The notes: generated by a model not told the origin, from the sequence alone. DNA of 52,207 nucleotides from G963674665 sp964609625 (GCA_964609625.1 CAZSRS010000030.1:1-52207); one strand, 5' to 3'. Counted from the first letter of the stretch, positions 8,515 to 16,703 are shown. A program made the numbers and translations.

Positions 8515-10562
8515 TACCCCGCCTTGACCTTGATGTGGACGATGAATCGGAGCACCGTGCCTCTGCCTGGGAACTCCTCGATATCCTGCTTGTGTATTTC
8601 TGGCATGGAAAACAACTGGGAGTTTTCCAGCCGGATAAGGTAGCTGACAAAGGCGGATTCGAACTTGTCGATATCCTGCCCCTGGATGAATCCGGACAAG
8701 ACCATCACCTTTCCACTGTCCTTGACAGGTTGCACTTTCGGGGGGGTGCGGGCCTTTTTCTTGGGATCCTCGGGAACGGCCGCGACAGGTTCGACATAGT
8801 GCCCCAAATCGATATCCACGCTCAACAGCTTGACGTAATCAGGGGTGATGGTGCTTATCTCGCTCATCAATGTCAGACTCTCGTAGCGCAGACTCGCCTT
8901 TTTCAACTGCATGTGCATGGCGCTGACCTGCGCGGCCAGGGCTGTAAGGCTGTCTTTCGTTGCCGGTGGGTGATACGCCTTCATCTGCTGTTCGAGGAGG
9001 TTCTTCTGGCTGCGTGTCGCACTGATGGTGTTCTGCTGCCACATGTACACACCAACAAGCACGGCCAGTATAAGAATCGTCACTGCGTAAATTGCCTTGT
9101 CCACGGCAAGGGCCGAACGAGCCCGTTCCTTGTCGCGGAAGGTGTACAGCAGATTTGGCGTGTAGCTGTTGTCCGACAGGGCCAGAGCCACGACAAGGTT
9201 GTACTCCATGCGGTCCACGAGGGACTGGGGAACCTCGATCTTGCCGAGACTGGGATTGTCCGGATGCAGGGGATCCAGGACCCTGCTCTCGATCCCCAAC
9301 TGCGAGTACATGTACTGCACGATAAGCTTGTTGGTGCAGATGGCGCCCGAGAAAAAGATCTGCTCCACGGGCTCGTTGCCCATGGTCGTGGTATGATACT
9401 CGAAAGTCCGTTCGATCTGGCGGACGAGTCGTTCCACCGCCGGCAGGATCAGCTCCACCACGCCTTGCTCGTCGAGTTCGGCTCCCGGTCTGCCCTTCTC
9501 CACCGCGGGGCCGCCGAGAAGCTTGCCGGTGAGCAAACGCTTGGCATGCTCCAGCTCCATGTTCGCGCCCTGCCTGATGGTTCCGATCCCGTCCAGGACA
9601 AGGGGCTCATCTTCGTCCATGCTCATGGAGATGATGGGCTCCGACTGGGAAATCGTCTCCGTGGAAGGCTGCCGGCCCTGCCCCATGTTGTAGCTCTCCA
9701 TGAGGGACTCGACCATGCTGTTGGTGCCGGCCTTGATGCCTCGGGACAACACCAGGTTGCCCTTGTTGAAAATGTCGATGCGCGACCAGTTGCGCCCCAC
9801 GTAGAGATTCGCATACGTCCCAGCCTTGGTCTGCAACCAGGAGGAACGGAACAGTGTCTGAATGGCGATGGGGGCGATCGTCACCCCATGGAGCTTGTAT
9901 CCCGCCTTGGCAAACAGCGAGGTCATTTCCTCCACCTGCTTGCGCGGTGCCAGATAGACCGTAACGGCGAGCTTGGGGACACCCTTGTCGGCCGTGTCAC
10001 CAATGACCTCGAAATCGAGGATGAATTCAGATTCGTCGAACTGCTTTTCCTTCTTGACCGACCAGTAGACCGCGTCGACAATCTGCTTCTTGGAGACCTT
10101 GGGAATATTGATGTTCCAGAGTTCGGCCTTTGCCGAGGAGATCAACGTCCAAATCTCGACCTGCGCAGGGGATTTGCAGAACTCCCTGAGCCTGTCGCGC
10201 AGAAATCCTATGAACCCTGAAGACCCCGGCGGGGCGCTGGGATCAAAGGGTACGCGCTTGAAAGCGAGCAACTTTCGCCGGCCCGGTGGGCCTGACATCT
10301 TCGCCAAGCGCAAACTGTCAGGGCCGAGATCGACACCGACTACAAGGGCCTTGCCGCCACCCCCTCCAAAAGACATGCCGGAGCGGACCTTAGGCGGCTT
10401 GAGCTTGAGTCCCCCGGTCTTGCCGCGTCCAGAATCCTTAGTCGCAGCCTTGCCTCCGGCCTTGGAATCACCGGTATCGGCACCCGCGGCGGCCTTGCCA
10501 CCCTTCTTGCCCCGAATCATCTCCAAAAGCTTGTCACTCGACGATCCCTTGCCTCGGGCCAT
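8514..10562 (-). CDS. PilM-PilN fusion protein (GspL-like), first gene of the minus-strand operon
   Basis: 682 residues in three parts. Residues 1-70 are a low-complexity Lys/Gly/Ser-rich extension (RGKKGGKAAAG, FGGGGG). Residues 72-465 are an actin-like PilM domain, with GVDLGPDSLRLAKM at the first nucleotide-binding loop, IPKVSKKQIVDAVYWSVKKE, and IFFSGAICTNKL near the end. Residues 466-682 look like PilN: NLLYTFRDKERARS leader, membrane helix at 490-508 (IYAVTILILAVLVGVYMW), coiled coil and periplasmic domain with an Ala/Pro/Lys-rich insert. PilM and PilN are usually separate; joined they match the layout of GspL. A strong GGAGGAGGG precedes ATG 10562. It probably organises the inner-membrane platform with the PilO-like protein. 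Confidence 0.88.
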   Translation of the reverse strand: MARGKGSSSDKLLEMIRGKKGGKAAAGADTGDSKAGGKAATKDSGRGKTGGLKLKPPKVRSGMSFGGGGGKALVVGVDLGPDSLRLAKMSGPPGRRKLLAFKRVPFDPSAPPGSSGFIGFLRDRLREFCKSPAQVEIWTLISSAKAELWNINIPKVSKKQIVDAVYWSVKKEKQFDESEFILDFEVIGDTADKGVPKLAVTVYLAPRKQVEEMTSLFAKAGYKLHGVTIAPIAIQTLFRSSWLQTKAGTYANLYVGRNWSRIDIFNKGNLVLSRGIKAGTNSMVESLMESYNMGQGRQPSTETISQSEPIISMSMDEDEPLVLDGIGTIRQGANMELEHAKRLLTGKLLGGPAVEKGRPGAELDEQGVVELILPAVERLVRQIERTFEYHTTTMGNEPVEQIFFSGAICTNKLIVQYMYSQLGIESRVLDPLHPDNPSLGKIEVPQSLVDRMEYNLVVALALSDNSYTPNLLYTFRDKERARSALAVDKAIYAVTILILAVLVGVYMWQQNTISATRSQKNLLEQQMKAYHPPATKDSLTALAAQVSAMHMQLKKASLRYESLTLMSEISTITPDYVKLLSVDIDLGHYVEPVAAVPEDPKKKARTPPKVQPVKDSGKVMVLSGFIQGQDIDKFESAFVSYLIRLENSQLFSMPEIHKQDIEEFPGRGTVLRFIVHIKVKAG

Positions 10563-10811
10563 CGCACCGCCCTCCTCCTAGCCTTCAGCCCTTCGGTGCC
10601 TTATGGCCCGAAAGCTCCGCATCTCGAGACCTGCACAATGCAAATCGAAATCGCTCCCATGGGTACCCACCGGCAAGGTTGCTTCCTTGTAGCGGCCGGA
10701 GGTCTCGCAGCCCTGCTCTCCATGTCCATGCACCGCGCAAGGCGGCACAATTCTGAATAATCCACTCTTCTACACTATTTTTAGACCCAACTAAAAAACG
10801 GTTTTAAAAAA

Positions 10812-10860
10812 GTCAACACATTTTTTACAAATTGTCTAAATTTTTCGAGGTTTGTATCCT
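10812..10860 (+). promoter_or_regulatory. Candidate promoter(s) for the ECF sigma operon
   Basis: Two readings are possible. The sigma-70 type has TTGTCT (10832-10837), a 17-base spacer and TATCCT (10855-10860). The ECF type has GTCAAC (10812-10817), a 16-base spacer and GTCTAA (10834-10839), where the AAC core is typical of ECF -35 elements. The second would mean autoregulation. Neither is proven. Confidence 0.35.
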
Positions 10861-10898
10861 GGGTTGAGCGGGCAGCATACTATTTATATATATCATAT

Positions 10899-10933
10899 CA
10901 GCGAGTTAGTGATGACTGTAGTAACTCTCGCTG
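10899..10933 (+). repeat. Inverted repeat in the sigma-gene leader
   Basis: CAGCGAG (10899-10905) and CTCGCTG (10927-10933) are perfectly complementary around a 21-base loop whose edges (TTA and TAA) can extend the stem across a bulge. It lies just downstream of the promoter candidates, so it could act as an RNA hairpin in the leader or as an operator. Confidence 0.35.
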
Positions 10934-11233
10934 TTGAAGCACATGACAACCATCCGTATCCTCGAACCACATCGAACACCTATGCCCCCTTTTCAGGCTT
11001 GCCCAGTTCATCTCCAACTGCTATTACCACGATACGTAGCGTTCTTTTTACATCTGTCATCCTCATCAATAGTCGTAGGTTCCACTCTCGAGTGCGGGAT
11101 GGATATCTTTTCGCCGCATGCAATGTTTCCGCGCTCATTCCAGCGGCTCGGTATCGCGTGCTCCATGGCCGCCCCTCAGGCACTTTTTGTGTGCAACGCC
11201 GTATATGGAAAGGAAAGAGAGGTCGGCAATCAG

Positions 11234-11800
11234 GTGATAACCGACACCGAAGAACATGCACTCATTGTCAAGGCAAAAAATGGTGACAAGGACGCATTTG
11301 TCGCGTTGGTGGCAGCTTACAAGGGTGTCCTGTATAATCTGGCGATACGCTTGACAGGATCATACGATGTTGCTGACGATATGGTACAGGAATCTTTTCT
11401 GCATGCATATGCAGCCATTGGTACATTCAACTCCAAGAAGCGTTTCTACTCCTGGATCTACACCATTTGTCTCAATGTCCTGCGCGATTATCTTCGCAAA
11501 CGTAAAAACATGGCTGACAGGTCTGAGGATATCGAGAGGCGTTTTCACATCTCATCAGCTCCTGGACCAAAGGACTTCTTGCTTCAAAAGGAGCTTCACA
11601 ACATCATCATCGATGCCTTGCAACGCCTTCCTCTCCCTCTTCGAGAATGTATTGTGCTGCGTTTCTTTCATGATCTTTCCTTCAGTGAAGTCTCCGAGAT
11701 TTGTTCAATATCCGAGAACGCTGCGAAGAAGCGTGTTTACAAGGCGCTGCTTCTCATGCAACAATATCTGCCCCAGGACCTCCTGGACAATCAGACCTGA
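11234..11800 (+). CDS. ECF-type RNA polymerase sigma factor
   Basis: 188 residues. Region 2 is clear: DKDAFVALVAAYKGVLYNLA, SYDVADDMVQESFLHAYAAI, FYSWIYTICLNVLRDYLRKR. A linker leads to region 4 (LHNIIIDALQRLPLPLRECI, FHDLSFSEVSEICSISENAA, KKRVYKALLLMQQYL). This is standard for the ECF sigma-70 group. GTG 11234 is chosen because it gives the usual 10 or so residues before region 2 and follows GAGAGG at an 11-base spacing; the frame is open further upstream (ATG 11165, 10934) but that sequence looks non-coding. Fourteen bases separate it from a membrane anti-sigma-like gene, and the operon continues into pseudopilins. It probably controls this locus. Confidence 0.9.
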   Translation: MITDTEEHALIVKAKNGDKDAFVALVAAYKGVLYNLAIRLTGSYDVADDMVQESFLHAYAAIGTFNSKKRFYSWIYTICLNVLRDYLRKRKNMADRSEDIERRFHISSAPGPKDFLLQKELHNIIIDALQRLPLPLRECIVLRFFHDLSFSEVSEICSISENAAKKRVYKALLLMQQYLPQDLLDNQT

Positions 11801-11814
11801 CGGAGGCGCCCCTC

Positions 11815-12450
11815 ATGCCGTACAAGACTGACACCCTGCTGCAAAAGGCGCTGTTCGACGAGCTTTCCCCTGGCGAGCGCAGAAAGCTCGATGCCTTGCT
11901 CGGCAGTTCGGACGAGAAACGCTTCCTGCTGCAGCGCATGCAGGCCACGACATGCCTGCTCCAATCCAGTCCCGACATCGTCCCACCGGTCGATTTCGAA
12001 CAGCGGGTCCTGAACGCCCTGCCTGCGTCGCCCCCTGTAGCCGCGACCCCCGACAACCTTTCGCGCTGCGCTTTCTATTTCTTCCTCGCCGGGATGTTGC
12101 AAATCCTGCTGGGTGCCCTCATGCTCACTGCCTTCAACGATCCAGCGCTCTCCGAAACGCTGCTCGGCTGGGCCGGCAGGCAACCTGAAATCGCCCTGGT
12201 CACCGGCCTCTTTTTTCTCGGCAGCGGCGCCTTGCTGCTCTTCAAGCGCAGCCGTGCGGCGCGACCTGTGTACACCGCCTTGATCTGCTACATCGTCTTC
12301 GTGGCCGGCAACGGCATAGCTCTGCGTCTTAGCATGAGCGCCGCCGCCCTGGGCATGGGAGTCATCGCCTTTGTGGGCGCTGGCCTCAGTGTGGGGCTGT
12401 TTCTCGGCGCCATGCTCCAAAAATACAGTCTGGAGGTGCACCATGGCTGA
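11815..12450 (+). CDS. Membrane-bound anti-sigma-like protein
   Basis: 211 residues. Residues 1-75 are soluble and helical (LLQKALFDELSPGERRKLDA; RFLLQRMQATTCLL), resembling an anti-sigma domain but lacking the zinc-binding HxxxCxxC. Then come about four membrane segments (near 88-108, 122-142, 150-168, 172-200). GGAGG lies 8 bases before ATG 11815. Its position directly behind an ECF sigma gene is the main argument that it holds the sigma factor at the membrane. It overlaps the next gene by 8 bases. Confidence 0.68.
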   Translation: MPYKTDTLLQKALFDELSPGERRKLDALLGSSDEKRFLLQRMQATTCLLQSSPDIVPPVDFEQRVLNALPASPPVAATPDNLSRCAFYFFLAGMLQILLGALMLTAFNDPALSETLLGWAGRQPEIALVTGLFFLGSGALLLFKRSRAARPVYTALICYIVFVAGNGIALRLSMSAAALGMGVIAFVGAGLSVGLFLGAMLQKYSLEVHHG

Positions 12451-12931
12451 TGCAAGAACACAAGGTGCGGCAGGCTTCAGCCTGCTGGAAGTCATCGCGG
12501 TTCTCGTGCTTTTTGGACTGTTGGCGGCCTTGGCCATGGAAGACAGCGATACCACCGCCTACGACACGGCCGCGGAGGCCGAGGTATTCAAGGCCAGCCT
12601 GCGCTTTGCCCAGGAATTGGCCTATGCCCAGGCCGAACTCCCGGCCGGGGTGGACGAAGTGCGTTGGGGGCTCAATATCACGGGCAACAGCTTCACCCTG
12701 GCGCGCGACGGGGGTGTGTCCGCGAACATCAACCTCCCCGGTACCAATTCGCCGACCCACGTCCTGCCCAACGGCGTGAGCATCACCAACAGCCAGGACA
12801 TCGCCTTCAACTTTCGCGGCATACCCATGACGCCGGCCGGAGTCGCACTGGGCACCATCACCTTCCTCGTATCTGGAGGCGACATGACCAAGACCATAAC
12901 CGTAACCCAGCAAACGGGGTTCCTCCAATGA
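12443..12931 (+). CDS. Pseudopilin (GspH-like, prepilin-type N-terminus)
   Basis: 162 residues. The prepilin motif is textbook: short leader ending in G, then FSLLEVIAVLVLFGLLAALA with Glu at mature position +5. The C-terminal part (FKASLRFAQELAYAQAELPA and a beta-rich tail with SGGDMTKTITVTQQTGFL) resembles GspH/FimT-type minor pseudopilins. GGAGG lies 6 bases before ATG 12443. It overlaps both neighbours, indicating one operon. It would be processed by a prepilin peptidase not encoded in this window. Confidence 0.87.
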   Translation: MADARTQGAAGFSLLEVIAVLVLFGLLAALAMEDSDTTAYDTAAEAEVFKASLRFAQELAYAQAELPAGVDEVRWGLNITGNSFTLARDGGVSANINLPGTNSPTHVLPNGVSITNSQDIAFNFRGIPMTPAGVALGTITFLVSGGDMTKTITVTQQTGFLQ

Positions 12932-13425
12932 ACAGGCAACACGGTTTCAGCATGGTCGAACTCATAGTCTCCCTGGTACTCATGGGCTTTGTGGGCGTGA
13001 TGCTGGTCCCCTACTACCAGTCGGGTGTGAACCAAAGCTCCACCCCCATCTTCCGCCTGCAAGCCAACGCGGATTTGCAGGAGACCATGGAAAACATCAT
13101 TGCCTACTGGCACCAGCAGGCTCTTTCAGGTCCATCCAACCCGCCCCAGAACGCCACCACCAGGACAGGTACGCTCACCAGTACCCAGCTGCTGGCCCTG
13201 AAGACGGCTATCCAGGGGAACATCGCCGATTTCACGCCGGCCGGCTTTACCGTGACCGTGAACATCGACCATCCCGTCCAGATGTCCGACTACTCCGCCC
13301 CAGTCCTGGACCCGCTGACCGACCAGAACGAGGCCATGATCGTCACTCTGAGCAATCCAAATGCAGGGAGTATCAGCTATGTCTTCACCACAGGTTCGAA
13401 TTTCTTCGGCTACCTGGCCAACTGA
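12928..13425 (+). CDS. Pseudopilin (prepilin-type N-terminus)
   Basis: 165 residues beginning MNRQHG, then FSMVELIVSLVLMGFVGVML: a six-residue leader, G|F cleavage site and Glu at +5. The body (LQETMENIIAYWHQQAL, GFTVTVNIDH, AMIVTLSNPNAGSISYVF) is beta-rich and I do not recognise a closer subgroup; GspI-like is possible. ATG overlaps the previous stop (ATGA). It is probably a minor component of the pseudopilus tip. Confidence 0.85.
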   Translation: MNRQHGFSMVELIVSLVLMGFVGVMLVPYYQSGVNQSSTPIFRLQANADLQETMENIIAYWHQQALSGPSNPPQNATTRTGTLTSTQLLALKTAIQGNIADFTPAGFTVTVNIDHPVQMSDYSAPVLDPLTDQNEAMIVTLSNPNAGSISYVFTTGSNFFGYLAN

Positions 13426-14035
13426 GACCACAAGAGGTCGCGGAAACGCGGGCTTCACCCTGGTGGAGGCCATCGCGGCCTTTATCGTGCTGGGGCTCGT
13501 GGCCGCCGCCGGGACCCTGGGCTTCACCGACGCGGTGCGCGGCTTCGTGTTCAGCGCGGACAATGTCGACCTGGCGCAACAGGCGCAAAACGCGCTGAAC
13601 CGCCTCACCGTGGAGATGACCCACATCGCCTACAATCCCTCGCCCAACTACAATCCGCTGCAAAAAGCCGACGGCACGGCCGAGACTCCCTCGCCCGTGC
13701 ACCCGGACTACAATCCGTCACTCTCCGTGGGGTACGAGGTATTGGCCTCCGGCACCAACAACATCGTCTTCAATGCCTTCTACGGCCAGAACAGAGCCGC
13801 CAACAACCCGGTGACCGTCATCCGCAACGGCAATCAACTTCTCCTGAACAACGAGGTGCTCTGCAACAATGTCACGGATTTTGTCCTGCAGTACTACAGC
13901 GACCCCACGGCCGCTCCGGCAGGCGTTTTCGACGTCCTGAACACCAGGATCATCGCCGTGCGCCTGCAACTGACCGGAGCCAACGGCGTGCCCCAGGTCT
14001 TCGAGACACGCATCAAGCCACCTTTCACGAAATAG
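13379..14035 (+). CDS. Pseudopilin (GspJ-like, prepilin-type N-terminus)
   Basis: 218 residues from ATG 13379, chosen because GGGAG lies about 9 bases before it. It overlaps the upstream gene by 47 bases. A long leader (about 25 residues) precedes G|FTLVEAIAAFIVLGLVAAAG, with Glu at +5. The rest (QQAQNALNRLTVEMTHIAYN; ITRxx-like FVLQYYSD; TRIIAVRLQLTGANGVPQVF) matches the layout of GspJ/PilW minor pseudopilins, including a late RLQLTG strand. Confidence 0.85.
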   Translation: MSSPQVRISSATWPTETTRGRGNAGFTLVEAIAAFIVLGLVAAAGTLGFTDAVRGFVFSADNVDLAQQAQNALNRLTVEMTHIAYNPSPNYNPLQKADGTAETPSPVHPDYNPSLSVGYEVLASGTNNIVFNAFYGQNRAANNPVTVIRNGNQLLLNNEVLCNNVTDFVLQYYSDPTAAPAGVFDVLNTRIIAVRLQLTGANGVPQVFETRIKPPFTK

Positions 14036-14044
14036 GAAGGCGCC

Positions 14045-15784
14045 ATGAACACACACGGGCATTCGACACACACTACCAGGCACCTTGCCGGTTTCTCGTT
14101 GATCTACGTCATCCTGGTGATCCTGGCCCTGGGCACTCTGGGCGCGGGGCTGGTCTCCCTCACCAATACCGGCTCCCACTCCCAGCTGGAGCAGAACGCC
14201 ATCCAGCAGGCCCGGCTCATCGCCCTGGCCGGCTTCAACTACATACGCCAGTTCAAGGAAGACTACACCGACCTGGAAGGCCTGACCTTCACCCTGCCCG
14301 GAAGCGCCGGCTCTTTCGAGATCCTGGAAGTCACGCCGCGCATCAACCCCAGCAAGGTGCTGGACGTGCGTGTCCGCGGCACCGTGAACCAGGGGCAATG
14401 GAACGAGGCCAACTACGTCATCGACGACAGCTTCATGGGCGAGGAACAACCCGCCATCACCTTCCGCGACGATTTCGACGACTTTCATGAATTCGGCTCT
14501 GACAGGGATGCCGTTGTCAAGGATGAACCCAACAGACGCTTCACCATAGGCAACAACTTGAATTTCCGCTTCGGCGCCATGTACTACCGGGGCACGAAAT
14601 ATCTCGGAGACAATACCTGCGACACTGGCGTCTGTGATTTTGGATCTGGATTCCGGATGTTCTTTGTCAGCAACTACATCTCAAACACGGCAGATGGCAT
14701 AGTCTTCACGTGGTTCAACGCGAAACTGGTTCCAGATTTTCCCGTGCGATCAAAAGGCAACCCCGGCGCGACAAATAACATGTACGAGGATCCCACGTCA
14801 TATACGTTTACAAACCCTTACGTAACGCCTATCTACACGACACACCCATACACGTCCATTGGCGGCTCTTCCGAACTCGGAGAGATGATTGGTTATGCTG
14901 GTGATGGACGTGTCTATGACAACTGCCGATACACGTATTGCTGCGCCAGCCCATGCAGTTGCCCATCCGGATCGAACTGTGGCGCGATCCTGGGCTGGGT
15001 GGACCCGGAACAGGATGGCATCCAACCTCCAAAAATGGGGGTCGAGTTCGACAACTACCCTAACACCGGTACGGGAAACATTTGCTCCAGCACCACCGCG
15101 CAACCCGCGGTCGGTCAAAGATATGACCACAGCACCGACCATATCGGGTATGTCTTCTGGGGAGCGGAAAGCCCGGGAACCACCCTGCGCTGCCCCTACT
15201 ACTTGAACAACACTTCTACCCTTTACTCCGACGGTACATACTCCGCAACGATTGCCGGAGGCAACACCTTCGATGACAACAGACACGGAGCCGGCTTCAA
15301 CACATCGAGAGACAACCTTTGGCTGACGACATTCTCCTGGCAGAACAACCCCTTTGCATTCCGCATGGAAGTGGAAAGAAAATCTGACAGAACTTATGTC
15401 CTCAATTCGTGGATCCGCCGTTGCAGCGACACCAACCTCACCGACGGCCCCTGCCGGGAGTATTTCGACCGCTCGTACCAGTACGCCAACAACACTCCCC
15501 GCGACAAACTCTACTACTCGGACACCAGCCGCTTTCTTTGCGGCGGGGGCAACGAAGGCACAGGCAAATGTACCACCAACAATCCCCCCATCCTGAGCCA
15601 GACCGTCACCCTCACCGCCACGCAACACGACCTGTTCGAGGCCATGATCTTCGGCTTTACCGCGGCCACCGGCGGCGCAACCCAATATGCCACCTTCTCC
15701 GAATTCGTGCTCCAGTTCATCAAGAGCAACGACTATGACGCCTTGGGCCACAAGCGCCGTGTCATCGACAAAGTGATCAACTAA
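14045..15784 (+). CDS. Pseudopilin-like protein carrying an L-type (legume-like) lectin domain
   Basis: 579 residues. A 16-residue leader ends in G, followed by FSLIYVILVILALGTLGAGL. This is prepilin-like, but Tyr21 replaces the Glu normally at +5, as is tolerated in tip components such as GspK or PilX. Residues 60-130 look like a minor-pilin body. From about 140 to 557 the pattern is that of a bacterial L-type lectin: ADGIVFTWFNA (216-226), MIGYAGDG, MGVEFDNYPN (331-340), TDHIGYVFWG (364-373) and the C-terminal AMIFGFTAATGG (533-544) with FSEFVLQF. The E-x-D-x-Y-x-N series (E334, D336, Y338, N340) plus D365 and H366 fits the Ca/Mn site of legume lectins. A Cys-rich insert (residues 294-312) is unusual. 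AGGAAGG precedes the ATG. It is probably a sugar-binding adhesin at the tip of the pseudopilus. Confidence 0.82.
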   Translation: MNTHGHSTHTTRHLAGFSLIYVILVILALGTLGAGLVSLTNTGSHSQLEQNAIQQARLIALAGFNYIRQFKEDYTDLEGLTFTLPGSAGSFEILEVTPRINPSKVLDVRVRGTVNQGQWNEANYVIDDSFMGEEQPAITFRDDFDDFHEFGSDRDAVVKDEPNRRFTIGNNLNFRFGAMYYRGTKYLGDNTCDTGVCDFGSGFRMFFVSNYISNTADGIVFTWFNAKLVPDFPVRSKGNPGATNNMYEDPTSYTFTNPYVTPIYTTHPYTSIGGSSELGEMIGYAGDGRVYDNCRYTYCCASPCSCPSGSNCGAILGWVDPEQDGIQPPKMGVEFDNYPNTGTGNICSSTTAQPAVGQRYDHSTDHIGYVFWGAESPGTTLRCPYYLNNTSTLYSDGTYSATIAGGNTFDDNRHGAGFNTSRDNLWLTTFSWQNNPFAFRMEVERKSDRTYVLNSWIRRCSDTNLTDGPCREYFDRSYQYANNTPRDKLYYSDTSRFLCGGGNEGTGKCTTNNPPILSQTVTLTATQHDLFEAMIFGFTAATGGATQYATFSEFVLQFIKSNDYDALGHKRRVIDKVIN

Positions 15785-15800
15785 CCAGGAGGCGACTCCC

Positions 15801-16106
15801 ATGCGTGCAACCCGTAAAATATGCTCCATCGCCCTGGCCCTGCTGCTGTTCTGCGCCGGGCTGCTCTTTCAGGGCATGTCGGAGCGTTTCGCCCTCATGG
15901 CCGCGGGAGAAGAAGTCGAAAACCCCATGGGCAATTATGACTCGGGCATCGACGACTCGTTCCAGGACAATGCCCAGGACAACGCACCGGGCATCACCGG
16001 CGGCCGCAGTCACTCTCCGGGGATGGGCCAACGTAGCAACGACCCTGGGGGCACTGGCACGCGTCAGCGCGGCAAGAACTTCATCCGGGCGCATCAGAAC
16101 GACTAG
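15801..16106 (+). CDS. Small exported protein of unknown function
   Basis: 101 residues. The N-terminus (MRATRKICSIALALLLFCAG) is a signal peptide or signal anchor. The remainder is hydrophilic and probably disordered, rich in Asn, Asp, Gly and Gln (DDSFQDNAQDNAPGITGGRS). An AGGAGG stands 10 bases before ATG 15801, and a competing frame starting at 15805 lacks any such site. The gene is 16 bases after the lectin pseudopilin gene and directly abuts the next gene. No family is recognised; co-transcription suggests a role in the same machine. Confidence 0.65.
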   Translation: MRATRKICSIALALLLFCAGLLFQGMSERFALMAAGEEVENPMGNYDSGIDDSFQDNAQDNAPGITGGRSHSPGMGQRSNDPGGTGTRQRGKNFIRAHQND

Positions 16107-16643
16107 ATGAACAGCCACGCCCCTTGCCCCGGCACTGCTACCCTGCTTGGAACGATGCTCCTGCTCTGTTTCGCGGTCCTGCTGCCGAACACGCCCTGCC
16201 TTGCCCAGGAGCCGCCTGTAGAGCGGATCTTTCCCCGAATTCTGAACGATCCTACGCCACCGGAAAACGGAGACCCCACGGGCCTGCGCATCCAGGATCC
16301 GGTCATCGCCGGCGGCGTCTTCACCGGCAGCGTGGTCAACCCTTCCGAGACCCATTGGCACAGGATCAGCGTCACGCTGACGGCCCTGGCGCATGAAGAG
16401 GGCGACGTACTCTGGGAACGGACCTTGGAGTTGGGAGATATTGCACCCGGCGGCGCGGTCCCCCTCAACGTTCTCTGTCCCGAGGGGCCGCCACGGCCTG
16501 GATATGTGCGGATCGCCTTCCGGGCCACGGCCGCTCCGCCCCTCCAAACCGGACCAACCGAAGAGGAACAGGAACCAGAGACACACAGAGGGATCGACGT
16601 GAAGAAACAGGCCGACGGCAGCCTGCGCCTCATCGCCCGTTAG
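16107..16643 (+). CDS. Secreted protein with beta-sandwich-like body, unknown function
   Basis: 178 residues. The signal peptide (GTMLLLCFAVLLPNTPCLAQ) has a plausible cleavage after LAQ at about 34. The body has a pattern reminiscent of FxLYD-type domains: GGVFTGSVVNPSETHWHRIS, then LWERTLELGDIAPGGAVPLN and GYVRIAFRA. The tail is charged. ATG follows the previous TAG with no gap, so it is the last gene of the operon. I do not recognise the family; a periplasmic accessory of the pseudopilus machine is an inference from position. Confidence 0.65.
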   Translation: MNSHAPCPGTATLLGTMLLLCFAVLLPNTPCLAQEPPVERIFPRILNDPTPPENGDPTGLRIQDPVIAGGVFTGSVVNPSETHWHRISVTLTALAHEEGDVLWERTLELGDIAPGGAVPLNVLCPEGPPRPGYVRIAFRATAAPPLQTGPTEEEQEPETHRGIDVKKQADGSLRLIAR

Positions 16644-16703
16644 AACTGGCCGAGCCGCAGCCCTGAATCGTCGTTGGGAAGTTTACCGAGACTCTTGGCC
16701 TGA

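Larger units (their letters stand above)
10563..11233. other. 670-base divergent control region, no convincing gene
   Basis: This gap separates the two arms of the secretion/pilus locus. Bases 10757-10860 and 10878-10896 are strongly AT-rich. An open frame continues upstream of the sigma gene to 10934, but its residues (Pro/Leu/Ser-rich, no family pattern) look non-coding. The region therefore probably holds divergent promoters and a long untranslated leader for the sigma gene. GTCTAAA occurs once on each strand (minus 10786-10780, plus 10834-10840), which could be ECF-type -10 elements. Confidence 0.55.

Noticed and set aside
10934..11233. N-terminal extension of the ECF sigma factor
   Set aside because: The 100 extra residues are Pro/Ser/Leu-rich with no sigma pattern; GTG 11234 gives the normal family start with a GAGAGG upstream.
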